Shown here in pieces: positions 33,570 through 43,003 of a stretch of 43,370 nucleotides of DNA (its first letter is position 1; every line of letters begins with the position of its first letter). The DNA is from Clostridiales bacterium (lineage in GTDB: Bacteria; Bacillota_A; Clostridia; Christensenellales; Aristaeellaceae). Location of the stretch: NCBI GenBank assembly GCA_024684665.1, contig JAIKWN010000114.1:1-43370 (forward strand). Reading direction: 5' to 3'. The position numbers and the translations under genes were made by a program. The notes beneath the pieces are model-generated. The model was not told where the DNA came from and made no database searches. It saw only the letters and a list, made by a program, of their open reading frames with translations.

Positions 33570-34934
33570 TTATCCGGCACGGGAGCGTCTGATGCTACGG
33601 GAATGCCTGGCATAAAGGATTTCTAGCACGCAGCAGGTGCACCAGCCTACCGGATAACCGAGTGCCACCGCGAGTGGCGTATTCGCGATGAAACGCGTCA
33701 TGATAAAGAGATAGACCTGACGGACGGCGACGAAGGAGAGAAGCATAATGACCATGGGTCCGCGGGAATCCCCGCGACCGCGCAGGGATCCGGCCAGCAC
33801 ATGGTTCACGCAGTTTGCAAGAAGGAAAAATGTGTTGGCCCGAATAAAGAGCACCCCCCAGCTGATCACCTGCTGATCCGCCGTAAAGAGACTGACCGAT
33901 TGCGGAGCGAAAAGGCAGAGGAAAGCCGCAATCGCGCCGGTAACAGAAAGACATACGAGGATGGACGTCCTTGTCCCCTGATCCGCCCTCGCCTCCTGCC
34001 TGGCTCCAACGTTCTGGCTTACGAAAGTGGTGGAGGCCATTGCCATGCTCTGCATGGGCAGCATAATGAACTGATCGAGACGGTTATAACAACTCCAGCC
34101 CGCCATGACGGAAGATCCGAAAGCGTTTACGTAGGCCTGGACGAAGACGTTTGAAAAGGCCGTTATGACACTTTGGACACCGGCGGGAAGGCCTACAGCA
34201 ACAATCCGCCGGACCACGTCCGGATCGATTCCCAGATCGTGCCATACCAGGCGGTAGATGTCCTTTGTTCGGGTGAGAAGCAGCAGGATGAACCCTGCGG
34301 AGATGAACTGGGAGAGGATCGTGGCGATTGCAACTCCCTCGATGCCCATATGCAGCGCAAGCACGAAAAAGAGATCCAGGAAGATATTCAATAAGCTGGT
34401 CAGGATAAGAAAAAGGAGGGGGCGGATGGTGTCCCCCACGGCCCGCAGAATTCCGCTGCCGATGTTGTAGATGAGAAGACCGGAAATGCCGGAGAAATAG
34501 ATGCTGAGGTATATAGTGGCGTCCGCGAGCACATCCTCTGGCGTAGCCATGAAGGAAAGCATAGTACGGACGCCCGCAACGCCGATGATCGTGAAAACTG
34601 CGCAGCAGACAAAGGTAAGGGTTATCGTGGTTTCCACGGCGGTATGCAAATTCTCCATGTCCCGGGCGCCGAAACGGTTCGCGATCACGACGCCTGCGCC
34701 GACGGAAAACCCATTGAAGAAGAAAACCAGCATATTCACGATGACCGTAGTGGATCCCACGGCGGCCAGCGCTTCAGTGCTCACAAAATTCCCCACGACC
34801 CAGACGTCAACCGTGTTGTAAAGCATCTGGAATATGTTGCCCAGCATAAGAGGGAAGGCAAAAAGCAGGATCTGCCGTAGGATGGGTCCTTCCGTCATAT
34901 CCCGCGCAGTGGATTTCTGTTTGTTCTGAAGCAT
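33570..34934 (-). CDS. MATE-family multidrug/toxin efflux transporter
   Basis: 454 residues with about twelve membrane segments in two similar halves. MATE markers: FAFPLMLGNIFQMLYNTVDVWVVGNFV, LAAVGSTT and FSVGAGVVIANRFGA in the first half; GLPAGVQSV, MASTTFVSQNVGARQEARADQGTR in the second. It exports cationic or other compounds using Na+ or H+ gradients; the substrate is unknown. It lies downstream of the EamA gene, with a 36-bp gap holding a small hairpin, and probably shares its transcript. No clear terminator separates it from the purE promoter. Confidence 0.93.
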   Translation of the reverse strand: MLQNKQKSTARDMTEGPILRQILLFAFPLMLGNIFQMLYNTVDVWVVGNFVSTEALAAVGSTTVIVNMLVFFFNGFSVGAGVVIANRFGARDMENLHTAVETTITLTFVCCAVFTIIGVAGVRTMLSFMATPEDVLADATIYLSIYFSGISGLLIYNIGSGILRAVGDTIRPLLFLILTSLLNIFLDLFFVLALHMGIEGVAIATILSQFISAGFILLLLTRTKDIYRLVWHDLGIDPDVVRRIVAVGLPAGVQSVITAFSNVFVQAYVNAFGSSVMAGWSCYNRLDQFIMLPMQSMAMASTTFVSQNVGARQEARADQGTRTSILVCLSVTGAIAAFLCLFAPQSVSLFTADQQVISWGVLFIRANTFFLLANCVNHVLAGSLRGRGDSRGPMVIMLLSFVAVRQVYLFIMTRFIANTPLAVALGYPVGWCTCCVLEILYARHSRSIRRSRAG

Positions 34935-34953
34935 GGACTTCCCGCTTTCTTCG

Positions 34954-34972
34954 GACGCCGTTTGAAGGCGTC
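34954..34972 (-). repeat. small stem-loop between the EamA and MATE genes
   Basis: GACGCC (34954-34959) pairs with GGCGTC (34967-34972); 7-nt loop, overlapping the EamA stop. No T-run. Confidence 0.5.
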
Positions 34973-35840
34973 AGCGTTCGGAAAAGAAGAGACCGAGGAG
35001 CACTAGACCTGCGCCGGACAGGGAGAGCGGCGTTACTGGTTCCTTCAGGATGAGTGCGGAGAAAACCATAGTCACAACAGGGGAGAGGTACAGCCATACG
35101 CCCGTCTTCACCGGCCCCAGAATGGAAACCGCCCTCCCCCAGAGAACATAACAGAGGGCGCAGGCAACGATCCCTAGATACGCAAAGAGCAAGATCGTCC
35201 ACGGCCGCATGAGCGCAGCAGGATTCCATCCGGGACGGAAAACGAGGCTGGCTGGAATCATGAACACGAGCCCCCAGAAGAAAACCCTTCGTGTAACCAG
35301 CAACGAATCATACCCCCAGGCATTGATCCTGCGTAATAGCAGTGAATAAACTGCCCATGAAACGGCAGCCCCCAAAACCAGCAGATCCCCAAGAGGATTC
35401 ATATGCAGACGCGCCCCGTTCAGGCTGACCAAGGAAATGCCTGCAATGGCAAGGACGAAACCCAGCAGGAAAGAGCGTGAAAGACGTTCTCCGCCTCCGG
35501 AAAGAACCATCGCAAAAATGCCGGTGAACAGGGGCGCGGCCGCAATGATAATGCCCACATTGGCCGCCATGGTGAACATGAGTGCCGTGTTTTCGAGAAG
35601 AAAATACAGCGTCACCCCGGTCAACCCCGCCACGGCGAAGATTCCCTCCTGTTTTTGCTCTTCGAGCCGTATCCGGTGCGGGCGGAGAGCTAGGAGCGTG
35701 AGGAAGCCCACCGTAAAGCGGATTAGGATGATAGCGACGGCAGAAAAATCGGAAAGAAGAATCTTTGTAGCAATGAAGGTGCTCCCCCAGACGAGGATGC
35801 AGACAAGGGCTGAAAGATGCCCCGAAAGCGTTCTGTTCAA
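34971..35840 (-). CDS. EamA/DMT-family transporter
   Basis: 289 residues with ten predicted membrane segments in two EamA repeats (SALVCILVWGSTFIATKILL...; GDLLVLGAAVSWAVYSLLL...), the standard layout of drug/metabolite exporters of the RhaT/YdcZ type. It may export amino acids or other small metabolites; the substrate is unknown. The start is TTG at 35840 with GGGAG 6 nt upstream. It lies 82 bp after the metallophosphoesterase gene. Confidence 0.9.
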   Translation of the reverse strand: MNRTLSGHLSALVCILVWGSTFIATKILLSDFSAVAIILIRFTVGFLTLLALRPHRIRLEEQKQEGIFAVAGLTGVTLYFLLENTALMFTMAANVGIIIAAAPLFTGIFAMVLSGGGERLSRSFLLGFVLAIAGISLVSLNGARLHMNPLGDLLVLGAAVSWAVYSLLLRRINAWGYDSLLVTRRVFFWGLVFMIPASLVFRPGWNPAALMRPWTILLFAYLGIVACALCYVLWGRAVSILGPVKTGVWLYLSPVVTMVFSALILKEPVTPLSLSGAGLVLLGLFFSER

Positions 35841-35922
35841 ATCTGTCTCCCAATTCGATGGATTTTCAGCCGGTATTCATTCTGAAACCGGTCTACGCGG
35901 TAAAAAGCTGATGCGCCAAAGA

Positions 35923-36528
35923 TCAGGCCTTCGGAAGCGGCCAATCCACGAAAGCGCTTCCAAAAGCGTTGATTACCCTGGTACCATGGTACTCCCGTTC
36001 CCGGCGGAAATCAAAACGGTAGTTCTGATGGACGTGGCCGTGCACCATGAGCGCAGGATGGTACCGGTCCATCAAATTCAAGAAACAGGAAAAGCCCCGG
36101 TGGGCCAGGTCGTCGTCGTCACCGACACCCTTGGCCGGGGCGTGTGTCAGGAGGATATCAAATCCACGGCGATACAGGAGCTCAGGAGCGCGTTTCAAGA
36201 TGCGCATTTTCATCTGTCGCTCCGTGTACTGATGGGCCCCCAGATTATAGCGCATGCAACCCCCAAGTCCCAGGATGCGGATGCCCTCGTGGACGACCAG
36301 CTTGTCGTCCACGCAGACGCAGCCCTCTGGGGGCTCGTTTTCATACCGTCCGTCATGGTTGCCGTGGATGTAGAAGATAGGCGCGTGTGTGAAACAGGTG
36401 AGGAAGGAAAGATACGAAGCCGGAAGGTCGCCGCAGGAACAGACGAGACCTACGCCTTCCAGTTTTCTTCTGTCCAGATGCTCCCACAGGGTTGGGACAG
36501 GTTCGTCCGCCAGAAACAGGATTTTCAT
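35923..36528 (-). CDS. calcineurin-like metallophosphoesterase
   Basis: 201 residues from ATG 36528 (GGGAGG upstream; the frame to 36603 overlaps the previous gene). Metallophosphoesterase motifs: CGDL (residues near 33), the GNHD box in FYIHGNHD, THAP and HGHVHQNY. The usual first motif D-x-H is changed: D8 is followed by E-P rather than x-H, which may alter the metal site. This compact form, with a DDDDLAHRGF segment, appears to be a subfamily in Clostridia; the substrate is unknown. It lies 31 bp downstream of the ParB-like/BMP gene, so a shared transcript is likely. Confidence 0.85.
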   Translation of the reverse strand: MKILFLADEPVPTLWEHLDRRKLEGVGLVCSCGDLPASYLSFLTCFTHAPIFYIHGNHDGRYENEPPEGCVCVDDKLVVHEGIRILGLGGCMRYNLGAHQYTERQMKMRILKRAPELLYRRGFDILLTHAPAKGVGDDDDLAHRGFSCFLNLMDRYHPALMVHGHVHQNYRFDFRREREYHGTRVINAFGSAFVDWPLPKA

Positions 36529-36559
36529 GCTGCGCCTCCCTTCTCCTCCGTTCTTCCGC

Positions 36560-38479
36560 TTAGTCTTCTGGTTTCGCTGCGCGGATGCCCTGCAGGGATA
36601 CAAGCTGTCGGGCCGTCGGGGTCAGCTGCGAAAGAGTTGGAATTGTGCCTTCCACATTTGGCAGCAGCCAGTCCATGCCAATGATTTCGGCGCGGTTCAG
36701 AATGGCGTCTTTATCACAACGGGGCACGCCGTCCCGGTCGGAGAGTGGACCGGCGAAGGGCTGGAAATTTCCCTGCTTGATCTGTCCCTGCGTAAGCTCC
36801 GCCAAGCGGCGGAGACCCGCGGGGAGGCGCTCGGAATACACAAGGTCGATGGCGCCAGTGGACATGCCCATGTAGTAGTTCATAGCCCGGTCCCAGTTCT
36901 GTTCACCCTCTTCCGCATAGGCACCGGTAATGACGGAGCGGATGACGCTTTCGTACAGCCGCTTCCAGTTCCAAACGGGCATGGCGAGGTTGCGGATGCG
37001 CCCATCCTCCGCGAGGTCATACACGCCGAAAGCGCGACTCTCCAAGATGGGGGCACGGATATCCCGGCTGGAGAAGACGTGCACGCCCCGTTCCGCCAAG
37101 GCTGCCTCCGGATCGTGATCCGGCAGGGTGGACCAATCGAGCAGCACTCGGACACGAGGATTGGTCGCCTCTGCGCCCAGGGCAAAAGCATTTACGCTGG
37201 CGGGCGTGCCATAAATCGGGTAATCCGCTATATACCCAACGAGATCGTTCTCCGCCATAGCGCCTGCGATCATGCCAAGGATGAATTTCGCCTCATAGAT
37301 GCGCAGGTAATAGGAGCGCACGTTGTGATAGCTGGCCAAGAGGGAACAGTTCAGGATTTTTGCTTCCGGATGCAGCGCACTCTCACGGATGCAGGCCTCC
37401 AGAAAGACGGGAGAAGTGGCGAAAATCACCGTGCATTTGTCTGCAATCATCTCCTCAATGACGGAAGCCGCCTCCTCCGGGGAAATGTCGCTCCTCGCGA
37501 TGGACTCCACCCGGGTCCCGAAGACGTCCGACAGGGCCTCCCGTCCCAACTCGTGCCAGTAAGTCCAGCCGCTTCGTTCCGGCGCGCTGTTATAGAGGAA
37601 CCCGCAGCGAACGACGGACGGCTGCCGGCGCAGAACGGACTGAAGAAAGCCAGGCTTTTCTTCTGAAGCATGGGAGAGCAGCGCGGCTGGTTTTCCAGCG
37701 ACTGCAACCTGGAACTCCGGACGAATACGCTCAAGGTCCCGCTTCATTTCCATGGGTGTTTTCCCGATGGTCTCCTGATAACCAAAGATCTCGAGATAAA
37801 TCAGCATGGCGTCGGAAGCCCACATGGGCGGATTTTTCCCGAAAATCTCTCCATAAGCCTGGCAAAAGCGATAATAGCACGAAGTGAGGTCAAAAACGGC
37901 CTCTGCCGGCCAAGGTTTTCCCCGCTTCTGCCCCGCCAGAGCAATGAGACGAGCAAAGCCACCCTCCCTGCTGAAATACAGGGAGCTGATCTTCGTGTCC
38001 GCATAGAAGGACAGGTATTCCTGATAAACGCGGTAGCGCTCGCTATCTTCCGGTTCCGGAAGGATGCGTGTCACGTCCGCCTCCATATAGGGAGCATCCA
38101 CGCGCCGGGAGACACTGACCCGCTTATTTCCCTCCACCACATAATACTGGTGATAGTATTCATAGGCGATGATGGGTTCTCGCAGTCCTTCCTCCAAAAT
38201 GCTGTCGTACAGTGTCGCCCACTTAGAGGAAAACTCGGTTCCCGGTTCCAACAGTGGCAGAAATCCATAGGTGAAAGCATTCGTTCGTCCTCTCGTCGCG
38301 GTCCCCACGATATCCGACACGGGAATCTGCACAATGCCCAAGTGCACGTGAGACAGCCGCTCATATCCAGGCAAAAGATCCGCCAGGACCGGAAGGTATG
38401 GATCCTGCCCCGCGTTTTTCCGTGCCCGTGTCTCACGGATGCCATCCCGTTGCGCAGCATAATAATTCTCAATGGTCAT
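36560..38479 (-). CDS. cytoplasmic ParB-like/BMP-domain fusion protein
   Basis: 639 residues from ATG 38479 (GGAGGAG upstream). There is no signal peptide or membrane segment. About residues 46-140 look like a ParB-type domain: VQIPVSDIVGTATRGR, EEGLREPIIAY and VVEGNKRVSVSRR, near the ParB GxR/DGxxR motifs. Residues 141-285 are a helical linker. From about 290 to 600 there is a BMP (PnrA/Med-type nucleoside-binding) domain: VRCGFLYNSAPERSGWTYWHELGREAL, YYLRIYEAKFILGMIAGAMA, VGYIADYPIYGTPASVNAFALGA and NPRVRVLLDW. BMP proteins normally are secreted nucleoside lipoproteins of ABC importers; here it is inside the cell and linked to a nucleotide-binding type fold. It could be a nucleoside-sensing regulator. 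Function unknown. Confidence 0.75.
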   Translation of the reverse strand: MTIENYYAAQRDGIRETRARKNAGQDPYLPVLADLLPGYERLSHVHLGIVQIPVSDIVGTATRGRTNAFTYGFLPLLEPGTEFSSKWATLYDSILEEGLREPIIAYEYYHQYYVVEGNKRVSVSRRVDAPYMEADVTRILPEPEDSERYRVYQEYLSFYADTKISSLYFSREGGFARLIALAGQKRGKPWPAEAVFDLTSCYYRFCQAYGEIFGKNPPMWASDAMLIYLEIFGYQETIGKTPMEMKRDLERIRPEFQVAVAGKPAALLSHASEEKPGFLQSVLRRQPSVVRCGFLYNSAPERSGWTYWHELGREALSDVFGTRVESIARSDISPEEAASVIEEMIADKCTVIFATSPVFLEACIRESALHPEAKILNCSLLASYHNVRSYYLRIYEAKFILGMIAGAMAENDLVGYIADYPIYGTPASVNAFALGAEATNPRVRVLLDWSTLPDHDPEAALAERGVHVFSSRDIRAPILESRAFGVYDLAEDGRIRNLAMPVWNWKRLYESVIRSVITGAYAEEGEQNWDRAMNYYMGMSTGAIDLVYSERLPAGLRRLAELTQGQIKQGNFQPFAGPLSDRDGVPRCDKDAILNRAEIIGMDWLLPNVEGTIPTLSQLTPTARQLVSLQGIRAAKPED

Positions 38480-38523
38480 AAAGCTCCTCCAATCCAGTTT
38501 ACCGGGTTTTATCATATACCGCT

Positions 38524-40086
38524 TTACAGCAGAGGTGCAATAAGTCGCAGTGCCGTTTCATACAGGCGTGTGCGGAACTTCCGCGGCTCCAGCGCCGTTT
38601 CGGTCATCTCCCGGCATTCCGGGAAGAGGGTAAGAAAATCCTTCTGTATCTCTGCGATAGCGGGGCATCCGATAAGGAGAACCGCATCCTCGAAATTGTT
38701 GGAAAGGGAGCGGTAATCCAAGTTGATGGTTCCGCAGACGGCAACCTCTCCGTCCGCCACACACTGCTTCGCGTGGCAGAAGCCTGGCGTGTATTCATAG
38801 AGGCGTACGCCGGCTCTCGCCAGCCTCCGGTAGTTCGAACGGGTCACCCGATAGGTCAGTTTCTTGTCCGGGATGCCCGGCGTCACGATCCGCACGTCCA
38901 CCCCGCGTCCTGCCGCCAGACGAAGCGAATGAGCCATCTCGTCCGTAATGACGAGGTATGGCGTTGTAAACCAGCAGGTCTTCCGGGCCCCATTGATGAC
39001 GGAAAGGTAAATATCCTCCCCGAGATCCTTGTCTCCCAGAGGCCCATCCCCGTAGGGCTGCACAAAACCTTCCGCGTCTATTGCCGGAACCTTGGGAAAA
39101 TAGGCGTCCAGCTGCCCGTTATCCTCATCCCCGTCCCGGATGGCGTTCCACATTGTGAGAAACAGCCGCGTGAGGGTAGCTACCGCTGGCCCTTCCAAGC
39201 GAACTCCGGTGTCCTTCCATCTGCCGTAGGGTTCCTTTAAATGGAAATACTCGTCCGCCAGGTTATAGCCACCTGTATAACCCACACGTCCGTCGATCAC
39301 CGTGATTTTCCGGTGATCCCGATTGTTCATGAAGATATTGGCCACAGGAAGCATTGGATTGAACACGCGACACCGGATCCCATCCTCTTCCATACGACGG
39401 ATGAAATCCCAGTTGATGAAGAAGATAGAGCCGATGTCATCGTAAAAGAGGCGCACCTCCACCCCAGCACGCGCCCGCTCCTTCAGAATCTCCCGTACGC
39501 CGGCAAAGGCTTCCGAATCCTCAATGGCATAGTATTCCATGAAGATGTATCGCTCCGCCTGTGCGAGATCCCGCTTTAGATCCTCAAGGCCCTCTGTCGC
39601 GTCCGCGTGAAACCGCACGTCCGTTCCAGAGAAAAGCGGAAATCCGCCGGTATTCGAGAGATAATGCGCAATCCCCGCCGCCCGTGGATGCATGCCCGCG
39701 AGCGCCCACTGCGCTTCCTCATCCGATGAAACATACGGAGCGAGTTCGACCGCCATCCGGGAGAATCTCCTGCGCATCGCCCGCGAACCACCAGAGAGGC
39801 CTATAAGCAGGTACAACAGCACGCCAAGGAGAGGGAAGGCGATGATCAGCATCATCCAGGTCAGCTTCATAGCCGCGTGTTGTCTTCGTCCGTAAACGGC
39901 GATCGCCACAAAAAGAGCGAGCGCGCTCAGTGCTGTGGAGATCCAGGTCGCCCGCTGGGAAAGGGTGTTGCCGAGAAGGAAAAGCCAGCCGACCTGAAAC
40001 ACGATGGCAACAACGGCAAAAAACAGGCGCAATGCACCGTTTTTCACATATGCCTTTCTCTCCAGTGTCCGCCGCTGCGTTTTCAT
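38524..40086 (-). CDS. cls: cardiolipin synthase, PLD type
   Basis: 520 residues. It condenses two phosphatidylglycerols to cardiolipin at the membrane. Two N-terminal membrane segments (residues about 18-40 and 45-90) are followed by two phospholipase D domains, each with an intact HKD motif: NRDHRKITVIDG and GFCHAKQCVADG. The IFMEYYAIEDS and FTTPYLVITDE strands are also typical. Gaps: 44 bp after the YitT gene and 44 bp before the ParB-like/BMP gene. Confidence 0.95.
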   Translation of the reverse strand: MKTQRRTLERKAYVKNGALRLFFAVVAIVFQVGWLFLLGNTLSQRATWISTALSALALFVAIAVYGRRQHAAMKLTWMMLIIAFPLLGVLLYLLIGLSGGSRAMRRRFSRMAVELAPYVSSDEEAQWALAGMHPRAAGIAHYLSNTGGFPLFSGTDVRFHADATEGLEDLKRDLAQAERYIFMEYYAIEDSEAFAGVREILKERARAGVEVRLFYDDIGSIFFINWDFIRRMEEDGIRCRVFNPMLPVANIFMNNRDHRKITVIDGRVGYTGGYNLADEYFHLKEPYGRWKDTGVRLEGPAVATLTRLFLTMWNAIRDGDEDNGQLDAYFPKVPAIDAEGFVQPYGDGPLGDKDLGEDIYLSVINGARKTCWFTTPYLVITDEMAHSLRLAAGRGVDVRIVTPGIPDKKLTYRVTRSNYRRLARAGVRLYEYTPGFCHAKQCVADGEVAVCGTINLDYRSLSNNFEDAVLLIGCPAIAEIQKDFLTLFPECREMTETALEPRKFRTRLYETALRLIAPLL

Positions 40087-40130
40087 AATCGTTCAAATCC
40101 TCCGCGTCTGGTCGGCGCTTTTGCCGCCAT

Positions 40131-41039
40131 TCAGTTCTCCCTTGCGATCCCCTTCTCCGGGGTAAAGCCTTCCCCCAAGACCTCGTGCACGTCGCAGACG
40201 GTCACAAAAGCGTCCGGATCGACCTCCGCAACAATCTTCTTGAGATGCGCTGCCTGCATGCGGGAAACGACGCAGACGAGCGCGCCGATCTCCGCGCCAG
40301 AATAGGCGCCTCGAGCGGATATCTCCGTCGCACCCCGGTCCATTTCAAACAGGATCCGTTGCCGGATTGTCTCCTTTTCCCGCGTGATAATGAGGAACTG
40401 CATAGCAGTATTCAGGCCCTTGATGATCATGTCCATAGCTCTTGCGGAGACGAAGCAGGCAAGAAGCGCCAGCAGCCCCGCCCGGAAGCCGAAACGCAGC
40501 GATGCCACGAAGATTACCATTCCATCGATCGCAAGCAGGATCGAGGGGATGGACAGAAAAGGCAGGCGGGCGTGCAGCATACCTGCTGCCATGTCCGTTC
40601 CGCCTGTGGTCGCTCCTCCGCGCACCACGAGCCCCAAACCGACGCCCATGAGCGCTCCGCCGAACAGCGCAGCAAGCAGCATATCCTCCGCCAGATCCCG
40701 CACAGGAAGCAGGTCGATGAATGCAGACATCAGGGTCATAGCCGCAAAGGAACGCAGGGCGAAACGCCAGCCCACACGCCGCCAGCCAAGAAGAAACAAC
40801 GGCACGTTAATGGCAAAGCTAAGTAAACCGACTGGAAGCCCCGTAAAACTCGAAAGCACCTGTGCGAGGCCCGTCACGCCGCCCGGCGCCAAGTCATGGG
40901 GCAGAAAGAAAAAGGAAAAGGACGATGCCGCAACCAGCGTCCCCATGAGCACCAGTACGTAATCCCGCAACAACCGAGTATTTTCTCCTTTCAGATGATC
41001 CAGTTGCATACGGTCACCCTTTCCCTGTTTCAGTTTCAT
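40131..41039 (-). CDS. YitT-family membrane protein (DUF161 plus DUF2179)
   Basis: 302 residues. About five or six membrane segments with the YitT markers SFSFFFLPHDLAPGGVTGLAQVL, NVPLFLLGW and VVRGGATTGGTDMAAGML, then a soluble C-terminal DUF2179 domain (TAMQFLIITREKE..., GALVCVVSRMQAAHLKKIV). Molecular function unknown; one of several copies usually found in Firmicutes. The ATG at 41039 is 7 bp after the nnrD stop with GGAG 10 nt away; an alternative start is M11 at 41009, behind AAAGGGTGA. Confidence 0.9.
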   Translation of the reverse strand: MKLKQGKGDRMQLDHLKGENTRLLRDYVLVLMGTLVAASSFSFFFLPHDLAPGGVTGLAQVLSSFTGLPVGLLSFAINVPLFLLGWRRVGWRFALRSFAAMTLMSAFIDLLPVRDLAEDMLLAALFGGALMGVGLGLVVRGGATTGGTDMAAGMLHARLPFLSIPSILLAIDGMVIFVASLRFGFRAGLLALLACFVSARAMDMIIKGLNTAMQFLIITREKETIRQRILFEMDRGATEISARGAYSGAEIGALVCVVSRMQAAHLKKIVAEVDPDAFVTVCDVHEVLGEGFTPEKGIAREN

Positions 41040-41046
41040 TCCAGAG

Positions 41047-42534
41047 TTACTCCAGTTTCAGATGCTCTTCAAGGTCCCAGGCCGTCATAGCCCGAGCGCC
41101 TTTATCCGCCTGCGCCGCCTCCCCAGCTTTCCCGTGCCAGTACGCGCCCAGTCGGGCCGCGTCATAGGCGGGAAGCCCCTGGGCCATTAGGCCGGCGATG
41201 AGCCCTGTTAGCACGTCGCCGCAGCCTCCGGTCGCCATGCCGTCACAGCCGGTCAGGTTCATGGACAGGTCCTCTCCTTGGGCGATCACTGTCGTTGCCC
41301 CTTTAAGAAGGACGCAGGCATCCGTTTCCTGGGAAAGCTTCCGCGCCGCTTCCACGGGATTTTCCGTCACTTCCGCCACGGAGATGTGCAGTAGCCGTGA
41401 CATTTCCCCAGGATGGGGCGTCAGCACCGTGTTTTCACCACAGAGGCCGCCGTGCTCCGCGAGCAGGAACAGCCCATCCGCATCCACGACCTTCGGTGTA
41501 TCCGACTCCACGAGGTCGAGAATGGCCAGCCAGCTCTCCTCCGCCCGCCCGAGTCCCGGGCCGAGCGCCAGAGCTGCCTTCCCCGCAGCCAGCTCCGCAA
41601 GGGGCTCCGCAGCATCCACACCCAGATGAGGCCCCATTGAAACTGCCCGCGCCATAGCGCAGGGAACGAGCGTCTGCGCGGCAGACAGCACCGGAAACGG
41701 GCAGGCCAGAGTAGCAAGCCCCGCACCGCTCCTCAGGGCAGCAGAGGTGCAGAGGCAAGCTGCACCTGCCATTCCCTCACTTCCCGCCACGCAGAGAACA
41801 TGTCCGAAAGATCCTTTATTTGCATCCCTTTCCCGGGTGGGGAGCAGCGCACGCGCGTCCGCCTCTTCCAGTGCGTCAACACCGAGAGCGCCATCCCACT
41901 CTTGCAGAATGCCAATATCCGCGATGATAAGCTTTCCGGTATACGCCCGTCCAGGGAAAAGCAGGTGCCCGTGCTTCGCCCGGTGAAATGCAACCGTCAC
42001 GCACGCGCGGACCGCCTCCCCCGGGATATGTCCCGTCGCTCCATCCACTCCGGAGGGCAGATCCACGGCGACAATGGGCAGAGCGCTCTCATTCATCCTC
42101 CGGATCGCGGAGAGCGCCGCTCCCTCAGGCGCGCGGGAAAGCCCCGTGCCGTAGAGCGCGTCCACCACAGCCCGACATCCCGCGGGGATCTTCGGCGCCT
42201 CACCGTAGAGCACCTTCATAACGGCGCCTCGCCCGTTGAGAAGCGCCGCGTTCAGCCCCGCATCTCCCGTCATCTGGGAAGGACTGCGCAGAAGCCAGAC
42301 CTCCGCCCTGCCGCCCCGCTGCATCCACAGGCGTGCCGCTGCGCAACCGTCGCCTCCGTTGTTTCCGCCCCCGCATACGAAGAGCACAAGGGTACCAGGG
42401 GATACGAGTGCTTCCAATTCCCGTACTACTGCCAGCGCGGCATGTTCCATCAGCAGCAGGGAAGGGAATCCCGTCCCATCAAGGAAACCGCGCTCCATTT
42501 CCCTCATGTCCTGCGGCGAAATCGTCCGGATCAT
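41047..42534 (-). CDS. nnrD: bifunctional NAD(P)H-hydrate epimerase/dehydratase
   Basis: 495 residues. It repairs damaged hydrated NAD(P)H. The N-terminal NnrE epimerase (about 1-210) has CGGGNNGGDGCAAARLW and VVDALYGTGLSRAP; the C-terminal NnrD ADP-dependent dehydratase (about 225-495) has GSFGHVLCVAGSEGMAGAA, GPGLG, VVDADGLF, TPHPGEMSRLL, LKGATTVI and TGGCGDVLTGLIAG. Both activities look intact. It follows acpS by 17 bp; acpS-nnrD adjacency is common in Firmicutes. Confidence 0.96.
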   Translation of the reverse strand: MIRTISPQDMREMERGFLDGTGFPSLLLMEHAALAVVRELEALVSPGTLVLFVCGGGNNGGDGCAAARLWMQRGGRAEVWLLRSPSQMTGDAGLNAALLNGRGAVMKVLYGEAPKIPAGCRAVVDALYGTGLSRAPEGAALSAIRRMNESALPIVAVDLPSGVDGATGHIPGEAVRACVTVAFHRAKHGHLLFPGRAYTGKLIIADIGILQEWDGALGVDALEEADARALLPTRERDANKGSFGHVLCVAGSEGMAGAACLCTSAALRSGAGLATLACPFPVLSAAQTLVPCAMARAVSMGPHLGVDAAEPLAELAAGKAALALGPGLGRAEESWLAILDLVESDTPKVVDADGLFLLAEHGGLCGENTVLTPHPGEMSRLLHISVAEVTENPVEAARKLSQETDACVLLKGATTVIAQGEDLSMNLTGCDGMATGGCGDVLTGLIAGLMAQGLPAYDAARLGAYWHGKAGEAAQADKGARAMTAWDLEEHLKLE

Positions 42535-42551
42535 ATGACACTCCTTTTGTC

Positions 42552-42941
42552 TTATCCGACCAGTACGGCAAAGGCCGCCGCCATGCCCTCCTCATGGGAG
42601 AGCGATAGCAGGATTTCCTTTCCGCCCAGTTCTCGCAGTTTCTCCTCCGCCGCCCCGGAAAGCTGCAGATACGGCCTTCCCCCCGATTCATATGCAACCC
42701 CGATCTGTTCCGGCATCACGCCCGAGGAAAAGCCGGTTCCGAGAGCCTTAGCCGCTGCCTCCTTTGCCGCGAAATACGCCGCTGCCCTCTCCGCCGCGGT
42801 CCTGCCTGTTCGCTCCGCGATATGTGCCCGTTCTTCCTGCGTGAATACCCGCGCAAGAAAATGCTCCTTCGCGATGGCCTTTTCCATGCGGGTAACGCCG
42901 CACAGATCCATCCCGATCGCCAGCACCGCACCGCAAGCCAC
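42552..42941 (-). CDS. acpS: holo-[acyl-carrier-protein] synthase
   Basis: 129 residues from GTG 42941. It transfers 4'-phosphopantetheine from CoA to acyl carrier protein. Motifs: the Mg-binding Asp in GMDLCGVTRMEKA and FAAKEAAAKALGTG, with the conserved SLSHE near the end. GTG 42941 has GGAGGGG 5 nt away and suits the transcription start predicted from the promoter (42975-43003); ATG 42962 has no ribosome site and would leave a leader of only about 6 nt. First gene of the acpS-nnrD-yitT-cls series. Confidence 0.93.
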   Translation of the reverse strand: MACGAVLAIGMDLCGVTRMEKAIAKEHFLARVFTQEERAHIAERTGRTAAERAAAYFAAKEAAAKALGTGFSSGVMPEQIGVAYESGGRPYLQLSGAAEEKLRELGGKEILLSLSHEEGMAAAFAVLVG

Positions 42942-42974
42942 ATCCACCCCTCCGCTTCCCATGTTTTCAGGCAG

Positions 42975-43003
42975 AGTATATCAAAACGGCGGCAGGGTTT
43001 CAA
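42975..43003 (-). promoter_or_regulatory. acpS promoter
   Basis: TTGAAA (42998-43003), 17 bp, TATACT (42975-42980) on the minus strand. Confidence 0.7.

Noticed and set aside
34971..34990. A CCGAAC segment resembling a PurBox at the end of the EamA gene
   Set aside because: It lies in coding sequence, has no partner box and no promoter; chance match.
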